Source: Chamaelirium japonicum (taxonomy: Eukaryota; Streptophyta; Magnoliopsida; Liliales; Melanthiaceae). From it: a stretch of 64,000 nt of DNA. The notes below the pieces were generated by a model that made no database searches, was not told the DNA's origin, and worked only from the letters and a program-made list of their open reading frames with translations. The DNA is taken from positions 71,350,485-71,414,484 of the forward strand of contig OX393553.1 in NCBI GenBank assembly GCA_947650365.1. The letters are read 5' to 3'. Positions 1 to 10,020 of this stretch are shown piece after piece. The first letter of the stretch is position 1. The number at the start of each line of letters is the position of its first letter. The position numbers were made by a program, and so were the translations under genes.

Positions 1-630
1 GGGACGGCTGCGATCGGATGGAAAGAATGAGAGAGACAAGTTCGAAGGGAGAGAAGATAGGTAGAGAAAGAGAGATCGCGACCGGGGGGGTCGACGTGAT
101 GCATGGGCTCCGGTCGGAGGCTGTGATCGGGTGTTAAGGATAGAAGGAGGCTGGAAATGGGTTTTTGAGTGCATGGGTATTTGGTTGGGCCCATCTTGGA
201 CGGCTAGGATCTCATGATTGGGGGCATAATTTATTTAGGAGGAAAATAAATGATCGGAATTAAGGTGAACATGCATGACTGAAGATTTGTGATCGGACTT
301 CGGTTGGGAAGGGACGGATGTGATTAGAGAGGATGGAACGTGAGGTGCTGGGGTTGAGGTTCAGAGGATGAAGAGAGAATCCCAGAGAGATGAGGAGGTG
401 TTGTTCGTTTGAGATAAGAAATGGTTGAGAGATAGGGAGATACACCACATGCATGCATGGGTTTGGGCCATCGAAACAAACGAAGATTGATTTTAGATCG
501 TCAGATCGATAGGTGAGTGCAATGTATCGGAAGTGCGATCGGAAGGGATACCATTCATCGGAAGGGTTGCGATTCATCAGAGAGTGTGATTGGGAGCGTT
601 GCGATTCATCGGCATAGTGTGATCGAGAGG

Positions 631-691
<61 letters not shown>

Positions 692-1680
692 GAGGGTGGG
701 GGGGCATTGGTCACATTGAAGGCACCCGCTTTGTACCAATCGGCACGGGCATGCATATTCGACAGGTGAAAGGGCATTTTCAATAGTCACATGTGGTTGA
801 CTATGTGATGCCCAGGTGGCCATGATGCTTGCAGCTCCCTCATCGACAGTGTGGGTCCACAATAAAAAATAAATGCAACAGCACAATATGGGGGCTCCCG
901 GCGAATGTGAGTGCCGCAGAGCTAATTTTACCTCCCCCGGCGAATGTGGACGCAGCTGAATAAATTTTGCCGCCCCTCGCCAACTGTGGATGCCCTTGTT
1001 GAAAATATTTTGCTGCCGAAGGTAGTTGTGCCCAAGTCGGCCGGGGAAGTGTGGTCGCTGAAGGCGGCCGCCCAGGTGCCGACAGACACGGGCACGCACT
1101 ATAACTAAGAAGTATAGCCGCTGAAAGCGGCCTGAAGTTGGCCGAGGATGTGTGGCCTTTGAAGACGGTTAGATGTGTTGCCGCCGAATACGACGGTGTG
1201 GGTGGGGGTGGTGATGCCCGGTGGGTGTCTTGCCACCAAAGACGGCCAGATGCTGTGCCGACAAACGGCCAGATGCTGTACCGACAGATACGTTGTTGCC
1301 GAAGGCGGCCCGCTGCAGTGCCGATAGGCACAAGCATGCATTAGTTGTAGACAAATCAAACCAATCAAACCATCTCACAAACGGAAGTGTCCACCACCAA
1401 AACCGTCATGCACCGTTGTTGTCTGCATCATGCACCACCGCCATCGCCACAATTAACAACGGCCATCATGAACCATCCCCATGCACCACACTGCCACAAC
1501 TACTACGACCGCCGCGGCCACTACCTTTGCACCACCGCTGCCGCCGCCTTCATGCACGCCGCCACTGGCACCACCATTGTTGACGCCATGCACATACAAA
1601 GGAACTGATGATGGTTTCTCGTATAATTCCAAACGGTAACTTGATCCCAACGGTCACTGGACAATGGACCGCCAAAAACA
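1..1680. other. 5' flank without a supported gene
   Basis: I see no coding sequence here that I can support. The open frames present are low-complexity and overlap on both strands. Positions 840-1350 carry short degenerate repeats built from the words GCCGAAGGCGG and GTGCCGACAG. Positions 1390-1600 are CAC/GCC-rich. The last part is the presumed promoter of the gene that starts at 1867. Confidence 0.5.
633..688. repeat. (TC)n microsatellite
   Basis: An uninterrupted TC dinucleotide tract of about 28 units. It gives artefactual Ser-Leu and Arg-Glu open frames on the two strands. Confidence 0.97.
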
Positions 1681-1684
1681 CAAT

Positions 1685-1693
1685 CTATATAAG
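1685..1693 (+). promoter_or_regulatory. TATA box of the gene at 1867
   Basis: CTATATAAGG lies about 180 bp upstream of the ATG at 1867. A pyrimidine-rich stretch with CTCTC runs follows at about 1750-1855, as is common in plant 5' leaders. Transcription would begin near 1715-1725. This is inference from spacing and composition. Confidence 0.5.
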
Positions 1694-1866
1694 GAGGTTG
1701 TTAGGGCTCTGTTCGATTGTTTTATTACTGCGCCGATTTCAAACCAGCTGCTCTATCTCTCCCGCTCTCCACCTCTTCGCCGACTTCAAACCCTAATCTC
1801 TCACTCTCTCTCTTCGACCATCTTCACACCCTAATCTCTCTCTCATTCTCCGTCCCTATTCCGGCA

Positions 1867-2650
1867 ATGGAGGACGAAAACGACATGGATTGGGTCAAGC
1901 GAGCACGAGAGAATCCCGAGATTGCCGCCGAGGTGCTGATTGCATTATCCCGTCAGCCTCCGGCATCCGTGAATTCGCCTCAAGTTCCGGCGAGTGTCCC
2001 CAGGAGGAGGCCAAGGTCTCGGACCATAACCCTGCAGGGGATACGAGAAGCGGAGGCAGAGCGGCAGCGAACGAGCCCTGAGATGCCTCAGACCTCTGGG
2101 AACGAAAAGTCCTCCAGAGCGAAGCCCCCTGCGGCGAAGCGGTCAAGGGTTGATCAGGGTCCCTCCGGCGGCGTCGGTGGCAAGGCTGGTGGAGACTCAA
2201 AGGTCATGGTTCTTTCTTCCATCTTCTTTCCCAATTTCCTAAGGATCAGGGGATTCGAGAAATCCCAATTTCCTTTTTCTGTTCTTCCCCATCGTTTCTT
2301 CTTTCTTTTTCCCTTTTCAATCGGTTGAACAAATTAAATACAGAAAATTTCAAGAAAATTTTAATTAACAAAGATTTGGTCTTGGCTAATTTCAGGTGAT
2401 TGTGTGCCAGGCTACTTCTTTGATACTGAGAATTCGACTCCCCAAGCCCGTCCAACAGCCACAAGATCAACTCCAGCGAATGGGTGCCGTGCAGAACTCT
2501 GAGGCTCCCATCCCAATCGGCCATGATCACACCAGATGCCGCCCAGCAGTGCTCGAATCCCCAGCCTCCGGCTCTGGCTCCGCCTCCGGCTCCGGCTCCG
2601 GCTCTGGCTCCGAAGGGCCGGCTCAAATAGATTTATTTTGCCCACATTGA
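1867..2650 (+). CDS. Small two-exon protein of unknown function
   Basis: Proposed model: exon 1 at 1867-2202 (ATG, 112 codons) and exon 2 at 2396-2650 (84 codons plus TGA), about 196 residues. Exon 1 starts MEDENDMDWVKRARENPEIA. It continues with a charged, Pro/Arg/Lys-rich stretch containing the basic patches RRRPRSR and AAKRSR, which could be nuclear-localisation signals. Exon 2 ends in a Ser-Gly repeat tract at about residues 170-184. The intron has GT at 2203-2204 and TTTCAG ending at 2395, and both exons are in phase 0. The donor GTCATG is weak, so reading through to the stop at 2326-2328 is an alternative. I recognise no domain. A TATA box and pyrimidine-rich leader lie upstream. It is on the same strand as the mannosidase gene and could sit in that gene's unseen first intron. 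Confidence 0.45.
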
Positions 2651-4290
2651 TCAATCATATCATTGTTTTGAATTAGTTCTAAACATAGAATTCATACACT
2701 ATCCCTTCTGTTCGTAAATAGAAATCATACATACTATGGTTTTGAATTAGTTCTAAATATAGAATTCATACATCTTTATATAGGAAACAAATTGGGAGTG
2801 TACACTTTCTGTTTAGAATTTTTTATGACATGCAGTGGTGTTACTGAATGCAGGCCTCATCCAAATTAATGAATATTGCTCTGATGGCCAGGGATTTGGA
2901 TACTATTTATTTGTTCTTGTGGAATGAAGGGCTTCGGAACGGTAATTTATAATTCCATCTGTTTCTATGCTAACCGAACGCTGAACCATCAAATTACATT
3001 GGATATAGCTAGTAATTGACGGGAAGACCACCCTATATAGCTCTTCTTGATGAGGTTTAAGCGGAACAACATTTACCTCATGCCTATATTTTGTATGGTG
3101 GGATGAGAAACTTATTCTTGTGAAAAATGATACACCAATGGACTACATTCCGTAAAGGCCGCCGTGCCTTCTGGATCATCAACTCACATTAGAGGTAAGC
3201 TTCATTGTCCAACCTCTTATTACTGGACTCTAATTTTCTCCTCTTTGGTCTTTATACTTATTTCATTTGCACGCAATTTTAGATGGAGATCATACTAAAT
3301 CAGGTGAATTTTAAAATAAATTTTATATGTGTGTCTCTGATTCCAAATCAATCGAGACATGTTTTAATTTTTGGGGTAATGTGCCTAGAACTGACAGTCC
3401 AACAATTGGTGGCTGATTTCATAGGCAACATATTGATCGAATCGACGGTCCAACAATTATTCTCTTTTTCAATTCTTGTCCGGAGTAGAAGAGAACAAAT
3501 ATATCAAGAAACCACAAGAAGAATTGAAAAGTTTTTTATTTAATGCGCCATCAACTAAATTTCATTGTATGGACTATATGCATTGTTCAATGACTTCTTT
3601 GACTCATGAGAAAAAAAGGGATCTAAACTAACTTTTATTCCGATAATACACCCACTTTTCTCTGGTTTTATTAATCCTATAATTCACCTTGTGACGTTTT
3701 TGAACGTTACCTAAATATATCCTAAAATAACTTTTTACTCTTTCATGGCAAATGCTTGCGTGCATCATGAGTTACCCACACCTGTAAAATCCTAGAAAAT
3801 AAGATCCAATCCTTAAAGAAAAGGAATATAGAAAAAAAAAAAATTGGCTCCAAAACCTCATCCAAATTTTTACTTATGGCCGACATCTCTTGATTGGTAA
3901 CTCTTACATTTCATCCCCCTTGGACATAACATAAATATTTATCCCTCCCCCCCTCCCCTTTTGTCTCTCTGTCTTTCTCTCCATCCCAACCCAACCCGAA
4001 ACACTCACTCCAAAACGCACACAACCCAAATGACCACCACCAAAAATCTTTAAAACTAGGCTATGAACATAAAGAAAAATTAAAACTGCATCATTATGGA
4101 TCTAAAATCACAGAAAATTATTTTACTAAATTAATATAAAATCCTAGCACTCTGAAATCATGATTTAGTATTTTTAATAATGAATGAAGCGATGTTTACC
4201 AGAACACATGGTCAAATATATATCAATATACATACCTGTTATTTAAGTTTACATGCACTGCTGGAGGAAAAGGGTGCAAATGTTTGTTAT
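2651..4290. other. Non-coding stretch
   Basis: AT-rich DNA without a convincing gene. A 70-80 bp direct repeat containing TTGAATTAGTTCTAAA and AGAATTCATACA occurs twice at about 2666-2775. A possible exon-like block at 2857-2941 has an AG before it and a GT after it, but no recognisable protein. Confidence 0.4.
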
Positions 4291-4295
4291 CATTT

Positions 4296-4752
4296 GTGAG
4301 CAAGGTTCAAATTTTCGCCAAACAGGAGCTCCAGCTTAAATGCCAAAGATACTCAAACCAAAAGAGTTCCCGGATTTCATGCAACGATGGGACAGGCCGA
4401 TGTGCCTCTCAACCAGAGTTCTGGGAAAGCTCTACAGAGTTGTGCCTCGAGTCTTGCGGAAAGGTCTGTAGCACCTCAGCAATCTTCGTATGACTGTGAT
4501 CTGGAAGTAGAAGATTTACGAGGGTTTTATAGAAGCTGCTGAAGGAAACTATGATCGATACGCAGAGAAGCTGAGCTCCTTGATGAGCTATTACGAGGTA
4601 GAGCACGAAGATGAGATACTGACGGGTAATTTGCGGAACCGGTCGAATTATCTGTAGAGAGATAAGAACAGATATGCTGAAATGAAGGACCGGGTGGTTC
4701 AGAAGTAGCTGTGACAGAAGCGAGTCGTACAAGATGGACTTTGGCAATAGTA
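4296..4752 (+). pseudogene. RNA-dependent RNA polymerase fragment (RDR2-like)
   Basis: Translated piecewise, this region gives blocks typical of the C-terminal half of plant RNA-dependent RNA polymerases: TGAPA, KEFPDFMQRWDRPM, STRVLGKLYR, then in another frame YDCDLEVED, then EAAEGNYDRYAEKLSSLM, YYEVEHEDEILTGNLRNRS and RYAEMKDRV. The EHEDEILTGNLRNRS block is closest, from memory, to RDR2, which makes 24-nt siRNA precursors in RNA-directed DNA methylation. Family knowledge suggests RDR2 over RDR6, but I cannot confirm it. Stops at about 4463, 4507, 4652, 4707 and 4712 and at least two frame changes show that it is dead. The catalytic DLDGD block would lie upstream and is not visible. No intron is seen inside the block, so it may be one ancestral exon or a retrocopy. 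Confidence 0.75.
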
Positions 4753-4929
4753 AATTTTTCCGAGGGTTCACTATCTGATTCTCTATACTATCAAGAATAT
4801 ATTAAGAGCTTTATACTTTTTGTAAATTATATAGACTGCTCTTGCTTTTCTTGTTGCTGAAATTGCCAATAACAATTTCAGGGCAATTAAATTTGGCTTT
4901 GAGATAAAGATGCCTCTACATAAAAAAGT

Positions 4930-5278
4930 AGGGCAAATTACGAAAACCTCCCTTGAACTATACACATCATTTCATATTTATCCCTCTACATTTTTTGAAC
5001 AATTTGATCCCTGAACTATGCTCCATCTGCATTGAGCTCCCTCCATCAGCTTTTTATCCCAAAAATATATGCGCCTATCAATTTCCAGAAAAGCACAAAA
5101 TTGTTTTAGGATATTTAATTTATGCTTACTCAGGCAAGGGTATTTTCGGAATAAAAGTTGACAGAGGGGGCTAAATGTAGACGAAGCATAGTTCAGGGAT
5201 CAAATTGTTCAAAAAAAAGTTGAGGGAATAATATGAAATGAGGTGTACAGTTCTTTGGAGGTTTTTGTGATTTGCCCT
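4930..5278. mobile_element. Inverted-repeat (MITE/foldback) element
   Basis: The ends are long inverted repeats of about 100 bp each. The left arm starts AGGGCAAATTACGAAAACC. The reverse complement of the right arm starts AGGGCAAATCACAAAAACC. Both continue through TCATTTCATAT and TTGAACAATTTGATCCCTGA. The loop between them is about 150 bp. There is no coding capacity, and no clear target-site duplication could be assigned. Confidence 0.85.
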
Positions 5279-5279
5279 A

Positions 5280-6038
5280 AAAAGAAAACAAAAACACAGC
5301 CTATTAAAAAATCTCCAGTTCGAGGTGTGCTCCATCGATCATAGGTTTTGCCAATAAAATGGCATCCTGTGACAATAGAGTGATCATCTTGGTAGTGGAT
5401 TGTCGACCTATCTCTTGGACTGAAAGTAAAACTTACATCAAGATGGTGAGAAAAGCTCCATTTGACCTGATTGATCCTTTAATTTTTGAAATCTTTTCTC
5501 TACTTTATTTTCCAATGAGGTTTATATATCCACTTCATTAGCTAGGATGAAATCATCAATATCTTTGTACTTGTTTATTAGCTGTATTTAGACCTTCGAA
5601 ATTCTGATGTGAGCAACTTCTTTGACCATTTTGATTTATTATCGATCCTCTTCATAATATACTTAGTGTTAGACCACATTTTTACATTTCTACGTATAAC
5701 AATCATTTCGATAATGGACCTTTACCAATGGGATGTCGGTACATCTATTTTCCTCAAAAAAGCGAAGAGGGAAGCATTGGAATCTTGATTTGTCTACAAT
5801 ATTTCTCGTAGAACATTATCCTGAACCAAAAAAACTGGATACCAGTGATTGACTGAGGGGGGCGGGGCGAGAGGGGTTTCTTATTTAAATAAAATAATTT
5901 AAATTAATGGTAGAAAATAAAGATTACTATAAATGATATTTATTAAGTTTTTTTTTTGTAAATAATGTTGATGTGCAAACTATTCTTCTCTACGAACCTG
6001 GAATATGTGTACAAACCAATCCAAAATTTCATGAAAGA
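5280..6038. other. Non-coding stretch
   Basis: AT-rich sequence with no recognisable gene or element. Short open frames here lack any familiar motif. Confidence 0.4.
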
Positions 6039-6697
6039 TGATACGGGGAGCATCTAGGTCAATCGTACGTTTCATCACACCGGTGGACAAACGACGTGTC
6101 CCGATTTAGCAAGCAATTAATAAGTTAATAATGTCAGGGTTAATAAATCCTGAAGTTAATATTTTTAGAATAAAATCTTAATATCGGAATAAAATATTAT
6201 TTTTATTCCGAAATTATTATTTTAATCCTATATATTTTATTTTTTGATTTATTAATTATGGTATTTAAATATGGGATTTCATGCAAGATTTGATGTTATT
6301 TCGGACAAGATTTGAAATATAGGAAGGTATTTAATTATGGGATTTCGAGCAACATTTGATTTTACTCAAATCTTCTATAATTAAGAGCGGTTATTATGGT
6401 AAGATTTGATTTGAATCAAATCTATCATTATGGGGTTGTTATTGTTTTCTTTTTTAAATTTGGTTGTAAGCCTATTTAAAGGCCCAAGTATGATAAATAA
6501 AATTATTGAATGATGATGAAAAAAAATGGCAATATTTTTCTTTTGATTCCTGTGAAAGGTTTCATATTGTGTTCCTGAGAGAGGATCGAAGAGCGAGAGG
6601 CTTGCCGGCGTGAGGTCGAAGTATCGTCGATGCGAGGCCGACAACCCCTTTCGCCCTTCCACCCCCTCCCCTACACTATCGGCACGATTGTGCTGCC
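6039..6697. repeat. LTR-like direct repeat, left copy
   Basis: About 660 bp that recurs at 7815-8418. Both copies start TGATACGGG and share CATCTAGGT, GTACGTTTCATCACA, an AT-rich core with AATAAAATCTTAAT, and an end around GCCGACAACCCC and ATTGTGCTGC. The TG start fits an LTR. I found no PBS, PPT or target-site duplication, so the LTR assignment is tentative. Confidence 0.6.
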
Positions 6698-7814
6698 TCT
6701 GTCCAGTCATTTCAGCACTGCCTAATTTCGACCGTGCCCTAGTCACCATGTACCATCGGACCCCCCTTTATGCAAACCATCTAAAGTGGGAGGGCACAAT
6801 TTAGAATCTACATCCTTCCACCCGCTTTGAGTATACATCTATTGCACGAATCAAGTGTCGAGCTGATGAACTATCATTACCCATTCACCCATTCATCTAG
6901 TGGTTTCTACATTAAAATAGAGCTGAGCAAGAGAAGCTTGATGATGTCATGCAACTAATATGTAAGATCAAACAAGAGGCGGAGTGCAGGCAGATGCGAA
7001 AAAAAAGAGGAGTTCATCCCACTTTGAAGCGTCCACCACCTACAGCGCCTTCGCTAGTGGACTCTCCACCGCTCGTGCTACCACTTGCGGTGTCTGCACT
7101 GCCAGTCCTACCTCCACCTCTAGGGGTTTTTTGGTTACTGTTCAAATGATGCGCGTATGTTTGCACATGTGGCATGTACAATTAAAGTTTCATGTATTTA
7201 TGTGAAATTTATTTGCACAGTTTTATGTGCAAAAGATGTACAAATTTAGCAAGTGTACATCTATTTACACATGACACACCCTATTAACCAAACAACCCTT
7301 AATTGTTTGCACATGTGTTTTCAAAATCATATGCTAAAATACAGCAACCAAACAAACCCCTAGTAGAACGACTCCCTACTATCGCACCTTCAATGGGGTC
7401 TTCATCAAAGCCTACTCTTGAGCGTCCGACGTCACCAACAGCCCCAGTAGACTCGTCACCAGTGTTTGCACTTCTAGTAGAGCCATCACTTCCGGTAGCT
7501 GATTTCTGTGGTCATGTCCTTCAACCCATGGATTTTCTCGGAGTAGGCTGACCACCACAGGATCTGCCATTTTCCCAGCAGTATTTTGCTTCATCGTTTC
7601 TGGGCATCCCTGTCAGCTTGCCATAGTGGTTGTCCCTTTCAGCATACACTGGCTCTTACCTGACTCTTGGTCCACGATCGACAATCACTTTCTCGTGGAA
7701 CCCAGAAGGTGGCTATGGTGTGACACGATCACATCTTTTTGACTTGCATCGTCAGCTGCAGACTTAGGCGACTAGACAAAACTCGAGGTTGAATTCTTTC
7801 AAAGTCGAAGAGTA
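6698..7814. other. Interior between the LTR-like repeats
   Basis: About 1.1 kb enclosed by the two direct repeats. It holds short Pro/Ser/Thr-rich open frames (for example 6949-7149 and 7303-7551) without conserved gag or pol motifs. It may be the decayed interior of a non-autonomous LTR element. Confidence 0.35.
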
Positions 7815-8418
7815 TGATACGGGAACATCTAGGTCGCCCGTACGTTTCATCACATTGGTTAACCGACGACGTGATCCGATTTAGGAAACAATTAATAAGT
7901 TGATAATGTCAGGGTAAATGCTGAAATAAATATTTTTGTAATAAAATCTTAATTTCAAAATAAAAAATTATTTTTATTCAAAAATTATTATTTATTTCAA
8001 AAATATTTTATTTTCTGATTTATTAATTATGGGATTTCCAACAAGATTTGATGATATTTTGGGCAAGATTTAATTTGACTCAAATCTTCTAAAATTATGG
8101 GTAGTTATTATGGTAAGATTTGATTTAAATCAAATCTATCGCTATGGGGTTGTTATTGTTTTCTTTTTTGAATTTGATTGTAAGACTATTTAAAGGTCCA
8201 AGTACGATGAATAAAATTATTGACTGATAAGTGATAATGAAAAAAAATAGCAATATTTTGCTTTTGATTCCTGTAAGAGATTTCGTACTGCGGTCCTGAG
8301 AGAGGATCGAAGAGCGAAAGGCTCGCCGGCGTGAGGTCGGAGTATCGTCGGTGCGAGGCCGACAACCCCCTTCGCCCTTCCACCGCCTCCCCTACGCTAT
8401 CGTCATGATTGTGCTGCA
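7815..8418. repeat. LTR-like direct repeat, right copy
   Basis: Partner of 6039-6697. It starts TGATACGGG and ends GTGCTGCA, so it has the TG...CA ends of an LTR. It is about 55 bp shorter than the left copy and clearly diverged, which indicates an old insertion. Confidence 0.6.
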
Positions 8419-8445
8419 TCAAAAGCCCTAGATCATGTGCATGAT

Positions 8446-8966
8446 CATAGTTGTCAAGGCGTCAAGGCGAGACTATACGTCCGGACGAATCCTATGAACC
8501 AAGGCATACATAGGCGTGGCCTTATGTGCATAGGCATCCTCCAGGCACGGGTATATATGTTTTGTCGGTACTTACATGTGCATATGTAATAGGCAATAAT
8601 ATAACACCTTACTAACATGCAAATGATGAAATTGAGCATATGATAGTCAAATACATGCAACACAATGACACATACATAGTATAAAAAAGTAAACAATAAA
8701 AGGAACAACTAGAATATAAACACTTGCTAACATAATATTGAGTATATTCTAATCAAATGTATGAAACACAATGAACACATAGTATAAACAAGTATACAAC
8801 AACAAAATGAACAAAGAAGATGGAGGCGGATTGGATTTTACTTTAAAAACAAAAATTAATGTCTAAAACTAGGTGTGCGTCTAGGTCGCCGCTTAGTGTT
8901 GTTCGCCTTGGCGCACTGGGGTCTAGCTGTCTCCGAGCGCCTAGTGCGCATGCCTTAACAACAATG
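8446..8966. mobile_element. Non-autonomous hAT-like element
   Basis: The termini are CATAGTTGTCAAGGCG and, reverse-complemented from the right, CATTGTTGTTAAGGCA. Flanking 8-bp duplications are TGCATGAT (8438-8445) and CGCATGAT (8967-8974), with one mismatch. CA...TG ends with 8-bp target duplications are typical of hAT transposons. Just inside both ends the sequence is rich in AAGGCG / GCGCCTAG words. There is no transposase. Confidence 0.75.
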
Positions 8967-9213
8967 CGCATGATATCGAAAGAAACCCTGTTCTGAGGAT
9001 CATCGTCACACTCCATGCACATGGTATATGAAACCATGTGCATGATGTTTCCAAAACTTGTTTATGGGTGTTGTAAAACACATCATGCATATGATGTGTC
9101 TAGACCATGCACACGATGTCGACCTGGAAGTGTTTTTAAGTTGTTTTCCTCGCGGATCCACATCAGGTTTCAATCCAACGCATACCCAACTTGCATGAAA
9201 AGTTGCACAGTTT

Positions 9214-9370
9214 TTCTAAAGGATACATAAGCCTGATGATAGGTTATTTAGGGTTAAGCCATACAATTTTTTAAAAGGGTATCTAAGCCTCGTGATAGGT
9301 TAGTTAGGGTTAAGCCATACAATTTTTCTAAAGGGTATATAATCCTCATGATAGGTTATGTATGGTTAAG
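9214..9370. repeat. 73-bp tandem repeat
   Basis: Two and a half copies of a unit containing GATAGGTTA, GGGTTAAGCCATACAATTTT and AAAGGGTAT. Confidence 0.75.
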
Positions 9371-9679
9371 AACTCTCTTGTAGATTAGAGCCTAGATCCT
9401 CCATATTCTTCCCAATAGAGAATATGGTTGCCAAATGTTTCCAATTGAATCTTAAAATATATCTACTTACTCCTTGAGAGAGGAAAAACCACTCTCTATC
9501 CATCCAAGGGAGAATTCCTCTGTCCGTACTACGTGAAGGCCGCCTCAGCCACACCTAGGCGCGTCGTATCCAGTGCACACGTGAGACTTAAAAACCATGG
9601 CGATTAAATCTCTACCACAAAATCCGTTGTCGAAAATCTAACAAAGTTCCCCATTGACGAACATGCAGGGTCTGGAGTA

Positions 9680-10020
9680 GGAGTGGCAATGGGTCGTGTC
9701 GGGTCAAGTTTCAACTCGTGTCCAAAACCCCTAGACCCAGACCCGACTCATTTAACTAATCGTGTATAGACCCTAAATCCGTACCCGACCTGCTTATAAA
9801 CGGGTAGACCCAATAAGACCAGTTAGACTCGTTTATCACATGGGTTTTGTGGGGGGTAATTTTCAGTCTAAAACAGTAGGCACAATTTAACAAACCAAAT
9901 AGACACAAGAGACCGGTTTTACGTGAAAAAACCCTTCGCAACTTTAAAGGAAAAAAAAACAACGGGGTGAGGTGAGAAATGCACTAGAATTTGACCGGGT
10001 ACAAACTCACCCTGACCCAA
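9680..10020. repeat. GGGTC-word repeat block, cut by an LTR
   Basis: Starts near AGTGGCAATGGGTCGTGTCG and is built from GGGTC/GACCC words. This resembles the subterminal region of hAT-like elements elsewhere in the window. The LTR beginning at 10021 interrupts it, and I did not find the other half beyond 14277. Confidence 0.4.

Noticed and set aside
2857-2941. Possible extra exon (ASSKLMNIALMARDLDTI...) bounded by AG and GT
   Set aside because: Splice-like ends occur by chance, there is no recognised protein, and it does not fit the GH47 N-terminus or clearly join the gene at 1867.
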